From Myxococcus stipitatus (GTDB lineage Bacteria > Myxococcota > Myxococcia > Myxococcales > Myxococcaceae): a DNA stretch of 64,000 nucleotides. The translations under genes were made by a program, and so were the position numbers. Shown piece after piece: positions 1-8,839 of the stretch. How positions within the stretch are numbered: the stretch's first letter is position 1; each line of letters begins with the position of its first letter. Under the pieces are notes generated by a model, which was not told where the DNA came from, did no database searches, and saw only the letters and a list, made by a program, of their open reading frames with translations. The stretch covers positions 744,001-808,000 of the forward strand of contig NZ_JAKCFI010000002.1 of assembly GCF_021412625.1 (NCBI RefSeq). The letters are read 5' to 3'.

Positions 1-502
1 CAAGGAGGGCCGCGTCGCCGCCGAGGGTCTGGTCGGCACCTACGTCCACGGCGGCCGCATCGGCGTGCTGGTGGAGGTCAACTGCGAGACGGACTTCGTC
101 GCGCGCAACCCTGACTTCCAGGAGCTGGTGAAGGACGTGGCGATGCAGATCGCCGCCGCCAACCCCAAGTTCGTCCGCCGCGAGGAAGTGCCGACGGAGA
201 ACCTGGAGAAGGAGAAGGAGATCCAGCGCGAGCTGCTCAAGCAGCAGGGCAAGCCCGAGGCGATGCTGGAGAAGATCCTCGTCGGGAAGATGGAGAAGTA
301 CTACGAGGGCGTCTGCCTCGTGGACCAGCTCTGGGTGAAGGACGACAAGAAGAAGGTCGGCGACATGATCACCGAGCGCGCCGCGAAGATCGGCGAGAAG
401 GTCACCGTGCGCCGCTTCGTCCGCTACGAGGTGGGTGAGGGCATCGAGAAGAAGAAGGACGACCTCGCCGCCGAAGTCGCCAAGACGCTGGGCCAGGCCT
501 GA
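1..502 (+). CDS. tsf: Elongation factor Ts, C-terminal part (5' end outside window)
   Basis: EF-Ts is the guanine nucleotide exchange factor that recycles EF-Tu in the cytoplasm. The reading frame is open from base 2, so the gene starts left of the window; about 166 residues are visible. The signature around [11 protein letters not shown] (from about base 83) is the classic EF-Ts core motif, followed by the dimerisation region and a C-terminal stretch ending in KTLGQA. The stop is at 500..502. pyrH and frr follow in the common bacterial order rpsB-tsf-pyrH-frr, which supports the call. A GC hairpin directly after the stop suggests that tsf transcription is at least partly ended before pyrH. 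Confidence 0.97.
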   Translation, partial: KEGRVAAEGLVGTYVHGGRIGVLVEVNCETDFVARNPDFQELVKDVAMQIAAANPKFVRREEVPTENLEKEKEIQRELLKQQGKPEAMLEKILVGKMEKYYEGVCLVDQLWVKDDKKKVGDMITERAAKIGEKVTVRRFVRYEVGEGIEKKKDDLAAEVAKTLGQA

Positions 503-510
503 GTCACCAC

Positions 511-530
511 GGCCCCTTCCCCAAGGGGCC
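511..530 (+). terminator. Hairpin after tsf
   Basis: A perfect 8-bp stem (GGCCCCTT / AAGGGGCC) with a 4-base C loop lies 8 bases after the tsf stop. There is no T tract, so it may be an intrinsic terminator of the GC-rich type or an attenuating or processing hairpin between tsf and pyrH. Confidence 0.55.
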
Positions 531-702
531 CGGGACGTGCCTGGAGGGCCGCGCGCCATGCTCCCGAGCGGAGCGGGCGACGCGGCCCTCGCCTTTGCAG
601 GGCCTGGCCAGGGCCGCTGGCGACTTGCAGCGGACGGTGCGTGGCCCGGGGGCAGACTCGGGCGTTGATGTTGCGCGGGACGGGGGATAGAAGCGGAGGC
701 GC

Positions 703-1455
703 ATGTCCTCCGACACGACCCAACCGCTCCGGTACAAGCGCATCCTCCTCAAGCTCTCGGGCGAGGCCCTGATGGGCGAGGGGAAGTATGGCATCCACCC
801 ACCCACGCTGAATGCCATCGCCGACGAGGTCATCGAGCTGTCGAGGGCCGGCGTGGAGGTGGCGCTCGTCATCGGAGGCGGCAACATCTTCCGGGGCATC
901 GCCGGGGCCACCGAGGGCATGGACCGCGCGAGCGCGGACTACATGGGCATGCTGGCCACGTGCATCAACTCCATGGCCATGCAGGACGCGCTGGAGAAGA
1001 AGGGCCTGCACACGCGCGTGCTGTCCGCCATCAAGATGGAGCAGATCGCCGAGCCCTACATCCGCCGTCGCGCGGTGCGCCACCTGGAGAAGGGGCGCGT
1101 CGTGATTTTCGCCGCGGGCACCGGCAACCCGTACTTCACCACGGACACGGCCGCCTCGCTGCGCGCGATGGAGATCAACGCCCAGGTCATCCTCAAGGCG
1201 ACCAAGGTGGACGGCATCTACAGCGCGGACCCGAAGAAGGACCCCACCGCGCGCCGCTACCGCTCGCTGACGTACATGGACGTGTTGAAGCAGAACCTCA
1301 ACGTGATGGACTCCACGGCCATCTCGTTGTGCATGGACAACAAGCTGCCCATCATCGTGTTCGACCTGACCGTGCCGGGGAACATCGGCCGCGCGGTGCT
1401 CGGTGGTGGGGAGATTGGTACCGTCGTGGGTGGCAGCGAGACGGCCTGGGCCTGA
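703..1455 (+). CDS. pyrH: UMP kinase
   Basis: This cytoplasmic enzyme phosphorylates UMP to UDP in pyrimidine nucleotide synthesis and belongs to the amino-acid-kinase fold. The protein has 250 residues, slightly longer than the usual 240 because of a short N-terminal extension. Visible motifs are KLSGEAL near residue 17, the glycine-rich GGGNIFRG near 58, the nucleotide/UMP-binding [13 protein letters not shown] near 140 and DGIYSADP near 170. The ATG at 703 is used; no strong Shine-Dalgarno is visible, only a purine-rich GAAGCGGAGG stretch just upstream. It lies 200 bp after tsf and 47 bp before frr on the same strand, so it is probably co-transcribed with frr. Confidence 0.97.
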   Translation: MSSDTTQPLRYKRILLKLSGEALMGEGKYGIHPPTLNAIADEVIELSRAGVEVALVIGGGNIFRGIAGATEGMDRASADYMGMLATCINSMAMQDALEKKGLHTRVLSAIKMEQIAEPYIRRRAVRHLEKGRVVIFAAGTGNPYFTTDTAASLRAMEINAQVILKATKVDGIYSADPKKDPTARRYRSLTYMDVLKQNLNVMDSTAISLCMDNKLPIIVFDLTVPGNIGRAVLGGGEIGTVVGGSETAWA

Positions 1456-1502
1456 GGCTCGCGCCTCCCTTCACCCCCTCGTCTTCCAAGGAGAGCTCGC
1501 AC

Positions 1503-2060
1503 ATGAGCGGAGACATCGTCGCCGATTTGAAGGGCCGCATCGACAAGACGCTCGAGGACCTCAAGCGGGAGCTGAGCAAGGTGCGCACCGGGCGCGCCAG
1601 CACGGCCATCCTCGACAACATCCGCGTCGACTACTACGGCACCCCCACGCCGCTGTCCGGCGTGGCCAGCGTCAACGCCCCGGAGCCCCGGCTCATCACC
1701 ATCAAGCCGTGGGAGAAGAGCGTCCTGAAGGAAATCGAGAAGGCGCTGCGGGAGGCGAACCTCGGCATCAACCCGATGAACGACGGCGAGATGATCCGCC
1801 TGCCGTTCCCTCCGCTCACCGAGGAGCGCCGCAAGGACATCGCCAAGCAGGTGAAGACCAAGGGCGAGGACCACAAGGTCGCCATCCGCAACATCCGCCG
1901 TGACGCCAACGAGGCGCTCAAGACGCAGCTGAAGGACAAGAAGATCACCGAGGACGACCAGAAGCGCATCTCCGAGAAGGTCCAGAAGGAGACCGACGCC
2001 GGCGTGGCCCAGGTGGATCAGATCGTCCAGAAGAAGGAGAAGGAGGTCATGGAGGTCTGA
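1503..2060 (+). CDS. frr: Ribosome recycling factor
   Basis: RRF splits post-termination ribosomes together with EF-G. The protein has 185 residues, the normal family length. It shows the family pattern LEDLKRELSKVRTGRAS near the start and the VDYYGTPTPL and INPMNDGEMIRLPFPPLTEERR core motifs. The frame is open far upstream, but the start at ATG 1503 is fixed by the Shine-Dalgarno AAGGAG at 1488..1493 and by homology. Its TGA stop shares one base with the ATG of the next gene, so the two genes are translationally coupled. Confidence 0.97.
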   Translation: MSGDIVADLKGRIDKTLEDLKRELSKVRTGRASTAILDNIRVDYYGTPTPLSGVASVNAPEPRLITIKPWEKSVLKEIEKALREANLGINPMNDGEMIRLPFPPLTEERRKDIAKQVKTKGEDHKVAIRNIRRDANEALKTQLKDKKITEDDQKRISEKVQKETDAGVAQVDQIVQKKEKEVMEV

Positions 2061-3067
2061 TGGCCTTCGTGCTCCTGGTCGAACCCGCCGCCGCGGTGGC
2101 GGGTTCGCTGCGCCGGTTCCTCGAGGGGGCCGGCCACGAGGTGAGCTGGGTGGCGAGCGCCGAGGAGGCGCAGAGAGCCGCCCGGGAGCGTCCGCCCGCC
2201 GTGGTCCTGGCGGCCGGAACGGGGGCAGTGGATGGAGAGTCGCTGTGCCGCGCCCTGCGAGCGCAGAACGCCTCCGTGCCCGTCCTGCTGATGTACCCGC
2301 CGGACGAGGAGCAGGCCGACACCCGCGCCGCGCAGGCCGGGGCGGACGGCAGCCTGGTGGGGCCCCTCAAGCGCGCCACCGTGCTGACGTGCGTCTCCCT
2401 GCTGCTGCAGCGGGACGAGGCCCGCCGGACTCCCTCCGCCACGGCTGGCGCGGCGCCCTCGCGCGCGGCGCCCGCCCTGGAGCTGGAGGGCCGCCGGGTG
2501 ACGCGGGAGATGCCGGCCATTGGCGCGGCGTCGCCCGCCCCGTCGCAGTCCTCGGACTTCGAGTTCCTCAAGCGGCTGATGGTGATGGAGGTGAAGCGCA
2601 GCCGGCGCTACCGCTACCCCATCGCCGTGCTGATGGTGGAGCTGGACAGGTTCGCCGAGCGCGCGGCCGGGCTGTCGACGGCTTCGCGCACCGTGGCGCT
2701 GGCGGAGGCGCTGGGCCTGCTGCACTCGGGCATCCGCGACATCGACGTGGCGGTGCCCTTCGTGGACAGCCGCTTCGTCGTCTTCCTCCCGCACACGCCG
2801 CGCTCCGGCGCGCGCGTGGTGGCCGAGCGGCTGCGCGAGAAGCTCAAGGGCGCGAAGGTGCTGCCCGCGGGCACCGGCTCCGTGGGCGTGTCCGTGTCCG
2901 AGCCTCCAGCGGGGAAGGTGGCCCCGGGCGCGGCCCACACGCAGGTCAGCTTCGGCGGCCTCTTGAAGGACGCGGGAGACGCGCTGCGACGGGCCCAGGC
3001 CGCGGGGGGAGACCGCGTGGAGATGGCGCCCGAAGCTCCCGCTCCGGGCAAGCCTCAGGAGGGGTAG
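2060..3067 (+). CDS. Degenerate receiver plus degenerate GGDEF-like protein
   Basis: The 335-residue protein has an N-terminal fold like a response-regulator receiver (about 1-120, beginning AFVLLVEP) and a C-terminal region (about 170-320) shaped like a diguanylate cyclase domain. In the receiver the usual acidic pair is replaced (VEPAAA) and no phospho-acceptor Asp is present where VVLAAGTG occurs. In the second domain the active-site GGDEF segment reads roughly VDSRF, so no cyclase activity is expected. It may bind a partner or a nucleotide as a sensor; this is inference. It is coupled to frr by a one-base stop/start overlap, and its 3' end overlaps the end of the convergent cyaY gene by 13 bp. 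Confidence 0.72.
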   Translation: MAFVLLVEPAAAVAGSLRRFLEGAGHEVSWVASAEEAQRAARERPPAVVLAAGTGAVDGESLCRALRAQNASVPVLLMYPPDEEQADTRAAQAGADGSLVGPLKRATVLTCVSLLLQRDEARRTPSATAGAAPSRAAPALELEGRRVTREMPAIGAASPAPSQSSDFEFLKRLMVMEVKRSRRYRYPIAVLMVELDRFAERAAGLSTASRTVALAEALGLLHSGIRDIDVAVPFVDSRFVVFLPHTPRSGARVVAERLREKLKGAKVLPAGTGSVGVSVSEPPAGKVAPGAAHTQVSFGGLLKDAGDALRRAQAAGGDRVEMAPEAPAPGKPQEG

Positions 3068-3387
3068 ACGAAGTCCGCGTCGCTGATGTCGCGGACCACG
3101 TCGGCGACGAAGGCGTACAGCTCCAGGCCCCGGCCCTTGTCGTCCTTCCAGGTGCCGGTGGCCTCGTCGTAGTCGAAGTGGATGCCCTGCCCCTTGCCCG
3201 CAACCCACATCTGCCGGACGGCGCGCTGGGTGTTGACGATACACTTCTCCCGGGAGCGGGCGGTGAGGGTGAGCATGTCACCCGTGCTCTCCGCCTCCAG
3301 GATGTCGGGGTCGATGGAATCCGCCGCGGCGAGCATCTTCTTGAAGACGCTCGCGACGAGCTGGTTGTAGCGGGCTTCGTCCATCAT
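3055..3387 (-). CDS. cyaY: Frataxin-like iron donor protein
   Basis: Bacterial frataxin CyaY binds iron and modulates iron-sulfur cluster assembly on IscU/IscS. The 110-residue protein has an acidic first helix, then the conserved strand segment with REKCIVNTQ, QMWVA and a GIHFDYDE stretch close to the family pattern (Q-W-A...HF). The family usually has 105-110 residues, which fits the ATG at 3387. An upstream in-frame TTG at 3417 would overlap the sixA stop and is less likely. It lies 13 bp downstream of sixA on the same strand, so they are probably co-transcribed. No isc genes are in the window. Confidence 0.85.
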   Translation of the reverse strand: MMDEARYNQLVASVFKKMLAAADSIDPDILEAESTGDMLTLTARSREKCIVNTQRAVRQMWVAGKGQGIHFDYDEATGTWKDDKGRGLELYAFVADVVRDISDADFVYPS

Positions 3388-3400
3388 GGCCGCTCGGGCC

Positions 3401-3895
3401 TCACTGGATGACGTCAAGCACCTGCTGGCCAGGGGCCGCGTAGAACAGGAACTTGAGGTGCGTGCCGTCGCCCTCGGGGCGCTCCAGGGCGATGACGGTG
3501 CCCGGGTTGACGGGCTTGGGGAACGACTGCATCCCCAGCAGGTGCGCCGCCAGCGCCCCCATGGACGGCTGGTGTCCCACCAGGACCAGGTTCTCGTCCG
3601 CGTGCTCCTCGAGGACCGGCTCCACCGCGCCCACCGGCATGTCCGGCAGCAGGCACCGGTGCGCGCGCAGCAGGCCCTCGTGCTTCGACACGAAGGAGAG
3701 GATCTGCGCCGTCTGTACCGTGCGAACCAGCGGGCTGGTCAGGATGAGGCCGATGGGACCCATGCGCTCGGAGAGTGCAGCGAAGTGGGCCGCCATATTC
3801 GCCCGAGCCTTCGCCGTGAGCGCGCGAGCCTCGTCGCCGAGACCCTCGGGGATCTCCGCGTCCGCATCGCCGTGCCTAACCAGGAAAATCCTCAA
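3401..3895 (-). CDS. sixA: Phosphohistidine phosphatase SixA family
   Basis: SixA removes phosphate from histidine residues of signalling or PTS proteins. The protein has the histidine phosphatase RHG motif at residues 7-9 (FLVRHGDADAE), the TSPLVRTVQTAQ segment and the second catalytic His in LVGHQPSMG. The proposed start is a TTG at 3895, preceded by GGAGGG at a good distance, and gives 164 residues, the usual SixA length. A second TTG at 3955 would add 20 residues without homology. It forms a two-gene unit with cyaY. Confidence 0.85.
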   Translation of the reverse strand: MRIFLVRHGDADAEIPEGLGDEARALTAKARANMAAHFAALSERMGPIGLILTSPLVRTVQTAQILSFVSKHEGLLRAHRCLLPDMPVGAVEPVLEEHADENLVLVGHQPSMGALAAHLLGMQSFPKPVNPGTVIALERPEGDGTHLKFLFYAAPGQQVLDVIQ

Positions 3896-4086
3896 AGTCC
3901 CTCCACCGGTGCGACAGGACCGCGGTTCGTACACGACCGCGGCGGGGTTGGTCAAAGGTAATGCGGCGATTGTTCAGTGGCCGGAACAACCCCGTCGTGA
4001 CAGACAGAAGCGGGCCACTCTCCGCCATTCGAACGGGCGAAGCATATACGCGGGGACTGACGGCCCGTCTCTCGGGAGAAGAGCGG

Positions 4087-4761
4087 ATGCGCAAGGTGCT
4101 GTGGGTCCTGGCCGGGGTGGTGACCCTCTCGGGCTGTAAGAAGGATGCGGACACGGGTGTGCCAGCACCCAGGGTTGAGGCGGAGGCGGCGGCTCCCGCT
4201 GGCCCGCCCCCCGAGGAGGAGACCGAGCCCGGCGCGTACGTGGTGACGCGGGAGAAGGTGGACGCGTACGTGACCTACCAGCAGCGGATGCTGGACGTGT
4301 ACGGCCAGCAGGTGAAGGGGCTGCAGGGGTTGGGGGCGCTGGTGGACGCGGGCACGCCGGAAGCGATGGCGGCGGCGCGGGCGGGCCTCAAGGTGGTGGA
4401 GGCGAAGGCGAAGGCGGAGGCGGAGGCGCGCGCGCAGGCGGGGCTGAGCGTGGTGGACGTCAACGGCCTGGCGGAGGTGGTGACGGCCGTCATCGGCCAG
4501 CGGCAGCTGGGGCGCACGCTGCAGTACGAGGAGGAGCTGGCGAAGCTGGAGGCGCTCCAGGCGAAGCTGCCGGAGGCGCAGCGCGCGGAGCTGGGCGCGC
4601 AGGTGGCGTCCATGCGCCAGCAGGTGGAGGCCTTCCAGAAGCTGACGGACGTGCGCCGCCAGTACGGCGACGCCAACGTGGACGCGGTCCTCACGCGCGA
4701 GGACGACCTGGTGAAGAACTACCAGGAGATGCTGCGCGTCTTCACCGGCACGCGGCGGTGA
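4087..4761 (+). CDS. Lipoprotein with Ala/Glu-rich helical region
   Basis: The 224-residue protein starts with a lipoprotein signal peptide and lipobox LSGC (Cys17), then a Pro/Glu-rich linker and a long alanine- and glutamate-rich region that should be helical or coiled coil. The start at ATG 4087 is chosen over an earlier in-frame ATG at 3961 because only it puts the signal peptide at the N-terminus; GGGAG at 4074..4078 is its ribosome binding site. I do not recognise a family. It is convergent with the large oxidoreductase gene, with 21 bp between the two stops. Confidence 0.75.
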   Translation: MRKVLWVLAGVVTLSGCKKDADTGVPAPRVEAEAAAPAGPPPEEETEPGAYVVTREKVDAYVTYQQRMLDVYGQQVKGLQGLGALVDAGTPEAMAAARAGLKVVEAKAKAEAEARAQAGLSVVDVNGLAEVVTAVIGQRQLGRTLQYEEELAKLEALQAKLPEAQRAELGAQVASMRQQVEAFQKLTDVRRQYGDANVDAVLTREDDLVKNYQEMLRVFTGTRR

Positions 4762-4782
4762 AGACGCGCGGGGAGGCCCTCC

Positions 4783-7700
4783 TCAGACGCGCTTGAGGTG
4801 CGGGGCCTTCTGGAGCAGCTGTCCCAGGTACAGGTCGGCGACCTTCTCCATCACCGTGTTGCCGCGCAGGCGCTGGTTCAGGTTGACGAAGTCCACCTGG
4901 TCCAGCCGCTGGTCCTGGTTGTAGCAGGAGAAGACCCACGTCTCCTTGCCCGTCTTCGGGTCCACGTGCCGCTGGAGGCACTGGGCGCAGATCTCCTTCA
5001 TCATGCACTGCATCGGCGAGTTGATGGAGCCGATGGCCTCGTGGTCCGGCTTCAGGTACGGCTGGAGCACGCCGTGGCGCGCCTCGGCCACCGCGCGCAT
5101 CATCCGGTCCGAGCCGATGGCGATGATGCGGTCCACCTCCGACAGGGAGATGACGGGCGCGACGCCCAGCTTGCCCTCGGCGTAGGCCAGCATGGCCTGC
5201 ACCACGTTGCCCCGGAAGGCGGAGTCCTGCGGCCGGCGCGGGGCGATGGTGTCCCCGGAGTCCACCGACCAGACGATCTGGTCCGTGCCGGCCTCGATTT
5301 CGTCCTGCTTGAACGAGTCCGACTTCAGCCGGTAGCCGGCGAAGTAGACGACGCGGCAGCCAGCGGCCTTGAGCGAGCGCGCGATGGAGAAGAGCACCGC
5401 GTTGCCCAGGCCGCCGCCCACCAGCACCACCGTCTCGTTGTGGCCGATCTCCGTGGGCGCGCCCGTGGGGCCCATGAGGACGACGGGCTCGCCGGGCGTG
5501 AGCGCCGAGCACAGGCGCGACGAGGAGCCCATCTCCAGGACGATGGTGCCCATCAGCCCCTGCTCCTTGTCCACCCACGCGCCGGTGAGGGCCAGGCCCT
5601 CCATCGTCAGGCGCATGCCATCGACGACGGGCGCGTTGCGCTCGAAGTTCTGTAGCCGGTAGAACTGGCCGGGCTGGAAGTGGCTCGCCGCGAAGGGCGC
5701 CTTCACCACCACCTCGACGATGGTCGGCGTCAGGCGGTTGACCGCGACCACGGTGGCGTTGAAGGCCGCGTCCAGCTTCGCGAAGTGCGCCGCGCGCGCC
5801 TCGTCGCGCCGGGCCTGGGCCAGCTCGTCGTCGAGGTCGAGCGCGGCCACCTCCTTCGCGTACAGGCGCGCCACCTCCACGTAGCCATCCTTCGCGCTGG
5901 CCATGGCCTTCACCACGTTGCCCGCGTACGTCGGGTGGTTGTCGCCGTAGAAGGAGATGAAGTGCCCGTCCTTCGCGTAGGACGTGAAGAAGCCCACCTT
6001 CGCGTCCAGGTCCTCGCTCGCCTCCACCTTCCGGAGGGTGAGGCCGCCCTCGCCCTCCACCAGCTCGTGGCCCTGGAAGTAGGCGCCGTCCTCGTCCAGC
6101 TGGAAGGTGCCCGGGTACTCGCGCTCGTAGGTGACGTTGGGCGAGGTGCCCGCGGCCACGCACACCGTGCGCGCGGGCAGCTCGAAGAACTGGCCGCTGC
6201 CCTTGAGCTTGCCGTCCACCGTCACCATGCGCTCGAAGCGCAGGGCGCGCACCGCGCCGCCCGCGTCCGGCAGCGCCTCCACCGGGCTCATGCGCTCGAT
6301 GAAGCGGATGCCTTCCTCCAGCGCCTTGGTGACCTCCTCGTGGTTGAGGCGGTAGGCGGGGGATTCCGTGAGGCCGCGGCGGTAGACGAGGCTGACGCCG
6401 CCCCAGCCGCGCACCAGCTTGATGAAGTCGGGCGCGCGGCCCTCGGCCCGGGCCTTCTCGCGCTCGGCGCGCACCGCGCGGCCGTGCTCGAGGAAGGTCT
6501 GGTAGGTGACGCGCTCCTCGGCGTCGAGCCGCGCGAGCACGACCTCCTCGCCCAGCGTCGCCACCAGCGTCTCGTGGCGCTGCAGCGCCTTCTCCACCTG
6601 CACCGGGTAGTACGCCATCAGCTCCGTGGCGGTGTCGATGCCGGTGAGGCCACCGCCGATGACGATGGCGGGCAGCTGCACCTGGAGGTTGGCCAGCGAG
6701 TCGCGCTTGAACGCGCCCGACAGCTGCAGCGCCATGAGGAAGTCGCTCGCCTTGCGGATGCCCCGGATGAGGTTGTTCTTCATCCCGATGATGGTGGGGC
6801 GGCCCGCGCCGGCGGCGATGGCGATGTGGTCGAAGCCCAGCGCCCACGCGTCGTCGATGGTGAGCGTGCCACCGAAGCGCACGCCGCCGTGGATGCGGAA
6901 GCCCTCGCGGCGCGCGAGCGTCAGGTGGATGAGCGTCAGGAAGTTCTTGTCCCAGCGCACGGTGATTCCGTACTCGGACACGCCGCCGAAGCCCTCGAGC
7001 ACGCGCTCGTCCAGCTCGCGCGTCAGCGCCCGCCAGTCGCGGATGGGCCGCAGCGCGTGGCCGCCCTTGCCCACCAGCTCGTCCGGGAACGGTTCGATCT
7101 TCAGCCCGTCCATGCCGGTGACGCCGAAGCCCTCGTTGAGCAGGTAGTGCGACAGCGTGTAGCCGGCGGGGCCAAGGCCCACCACCAGCACGTTGCGGCC
7201 CACGTAGGGCAGGGCATACGGGCGGCGGACGTTGAGCGGGTTCCAGCGGGTGAGCAGGCCGTAGATCTCGAAGCCCCAGGGCAGGTCCAGCACGTCCGTG
7301 AGGGCGGCGGTCTCCGCCAGCGGGATGTTCACCGGCTCCTGCTTCTGAAAGATGCAGGCCTTCATGCAGTCGTTGCAGATGCGGTGGCCGGTGCCGGGGC
7401 ACATGGGGTTGTCGAGGGTGATGACGGCCAGGGAGGCCAGCGAGTCACCCTCGCGCTTGAGCAGGTGCGCCTCGGAGATGCGCTCGTCGAGCGGGCAGCC
7501 GGTGAGGGGGATGCCCAGGGGGTTCTTCTTGTAGCTGTGGCCCTCGGCCACCGGGTCCTTGGCGGGGAAGCCCTTGGAGCACGAGTCCTTCGACCGCTCG
7601 TGGCACAGGACGCAGTAGTCCACCTCGTTCATCACGTCGCGCGGGGTGCCCCGGCGGTCGGTGAGCTTGAAGCCGTCGCGGTGGCGCAGGTGGTGCGCCA

Positions 7701-8562
7701 GGCCCTCGGTGGCCTCGGGCAGCTCCGCGTCCGGGCGCTGGAGCTGGACGAGCTGGTCGAACACCAGCGGCTTGGGGATGCGGTGCGTGGGCCAGGCGTG
7801 GAACTGCTCCTTCGTCTCTGGGTGCAGCGCGCGCGCGTACGTCCAGCGGTCCGCCAGCGACAGGAGCGCGCGCACCGCCTGGAGCTCCGCCGCGTCGTCG
7901 CCGTGCGTGACGAGGCTGGAGCCGAACGCGTCGCGTCCCTCCTGCGTGGCGAGCAGCGAGGCGCGCAGCGCCGCCCACCGGGCGCGCAGGGCCTCCGCCT
8001 TCTCCTGCTCCCCGGCGGGCAGGTTGCCGGAGAACAGGCGCTCCAGCTCCATCAGGGACAACACCGACTCGGCCAGCCCGCGCTCCGCGTCCCCGGTGGC
8101 GACCGCCTCCGGGAAGCCGAGCGACATGAGCAGCCGCATGCGCGCGTCCAGCGACGGGAACTCGGCCAGGGTGGGCCGCTCCGGGGCGCCCTTCTTGAAG
8201 ACGCGGCGGGTGATGAACTCGCGCTTGAAGTCGAACAGGGGCAGCTCGCCCTTCAGGCCGCCGGCCAGCCGCTCCTGCTCCGCCTCGACGCGGAACAGGC
8301 GGGCCACGAACCGCGAGACGTGACGGGCCACGCGGACGAGCAGGTCCGACTCCTCGGGGCCGCGGACGCTGGTGCCGCCCGACTGGCGGTACGCGTCGAA
8401 CGCCTGGAACAGCGACGGGTCGTCCTCGGCCAGCTGCGCATCGAAGCTCTTCGCGAGCCGCCGCAGGCCGCGCGGGCGGTAGAGGTCCTCGAAGGTGAAG
8501 CCCGGGAGGCCCAGCTGGAGGGTGGAACCGGGGGCTGAGGGCAGGTCGGTCAAGGCGCGCAT
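4783..8562 (-). CDS. Fused FAD/Fe-S oxidoreductase (GltD/NfnB-like plus PyrK/NfnA-like) with long unassigned N-terminus
   Basis: The 1259-residue protein joins several modules. Residues 1-310 are helical and have no domain I recognise. Residues 317-403 hold eight cysteines (317, 320, 328, 356, 388, 396, 399, 403), fitting iron-sulfur ligands of the GltD/NfnB front domain. A first dinucleotide fold (GLGPAG at 462-467) and a second (IGGGLTG near 660) form the GltD-like flavoprotein. The C-terminal part resembles ferredoxin-NADP reductase/PyrK, with QFYRLQNF-type flavin binding, GGGLGNA for NAD(P), and C1186-x5-C1192-x2-C1195-x17-C1213 for a [2Fe-2S] cluster. Nfn enzymes carry the two halves as separate subunits and move electrons between NAD(P)H and ferredoxin. 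A similar role here is inference. It is transcribed alone. Confidence 0.8.
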   Translation of the reverse strand: MRALTDLPSAPGSTLQLGLPGFTFEDLYRPRGLRRLAKSFDAQLAEDDPSLFQAFDAYRQSGGTSVRGPEESDLLVRVARHVSRFVARLFRVEAEQERLAGGLKGELPLFDFKREFITRRVFKKGAPERPTLAEFPSLDARMRLLMSLGFPEAVATGDAERGLAESVLSLMELERLFSGNLPAGEQEKAEALRARWAALRASLLATQEGRDAFGSSLVTHGDDAAELQAVRALLSLADRWTYARALHPETKEQFHAWPTHRIPKPLVFDQLVQLQRPDAELPEATEGLAHHLRHRDGFKLTDRRGTPRDVMNEVDYCVLCHERSKDSCSKGFPAKDPVAEGHSYKKNPLGIPLTGCPLDERISEAHLLKREGDSLASLAVITLDNPMCPGTGHRICNDCMKACIFQKQEPVNIPLAETAALTDVLDLPWGFEIYGLLTRWNPLNVRRPYALPYVGRNVLVVGLGPAGYTLSHYLLNEGFGVTGMDGLKIEPFPDELVGKGGHALRPIRDWRALTRELDERVLEGFGGVSEYGITVRWDKNFLTLIHLTLARREGFRIHGGVRFGGTLTIDDAWALGFDHIAIAAGAGRPTIIGMKNNLIRGIRKASDFLMALQLSGAFKRDSLANLQVQLPAIVIGGGLTGIDTATELMAYYPVQVEKALQRHETLVATLGEEVVLARLDAEERVTYQTFLEHGRAVRAEREKARAEGRAPDFIKLVRGWGGVSLVYRRGLTESPAYRLNHEEVTKALEEGIRFIERMSPVEALPDAGGAVRALRFERMVTVDGKLKGSGQFFELPARTVCVAAGTSPNVTYEREYPGTFQLDEDGAYFQGHELVEGEGGLTLRKVEASEDLDAKVGFFTSYAKDGHFISFYGDNHPTYAGNVVKAMASAKDGYVEVARLYAKEVAALDLDDELAQARRDEARAAHFAKLDAAFNATVVAVNRLTPTIVEVVVKAPFAASHFQPGQFYRLQNFERNAPVVDGMRLTMEGLALTGAWVDKEQGLMGTIVLEMGSSSRLCSALTPGEPVVLMGPTGAPTEIGHNETVVLVGGGLGNAVLFSIARSLKAAGCRVVYFAGYRLKSDSFKQDEIEAGTDQIVWSVDSGDTIAPRRPQDSAFRGNVVQAMLAYAEGKLGVAPVISLSEVDRIIAIGSDRMMRAVAEARHGVLQPYLKPDHEAIGSINSPMQCMMKEICAQCLQRHVDPKTGKETWVFSCYNQDQRLDQVDFVNLNQRLRGNTVMEKVADLYLGQLLQKAPHLKRV

Positions 8563-8839
8563 ATCACAGAAGGTGTAGGAGGAACCCGGAGCAACGGCTC
8601 GCGTGCGGGGCCTATTTCGCGGTGCCCCGTCTGGAAAGCAAGCGGCCTCTGGACGGGGCGTGAACCCAGGAGGCTGGAAGCGGGTGGTCTGCCCGCGTTG
8701 TAACGCGAGAGAGCGCTTCCGGCTGCCCCCGCGGTGTCGCCCCGTGGGGCAGGGCTCCGTCGGAGGGCACCCTGACGAGAGGGGCCCTCCCCGAGGGGGC
8801 GGTGACCGGGAGGCCGGGAGTGGGGGGAGGTGGGCCTCG

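Noticed and set aside
960..1502. In-frame upstream extension of frr through pyrH
   Set aside because: The extension overlaps pyrH out of frame; RRF homology and a good ribosome binding site fix the start at 1503.
4770..4781. GGAGG-C-CCTCC inverted repeat between the convergent lipoprotein and oxidoreductase genes
   Set aside because: The loop is too small to form a real hairpin, so it was not listed as a terminator.
5680..8538. Very long open frame on the plus strand opposite the oxidoreductase gene
   Set aside because: It is a shadow caused by GC-rich third positions. It has no ribosome binding site and its translation is low-complexity Arg/Val/Leu/Ala without domains. The minus-strand gene has clear motifs.
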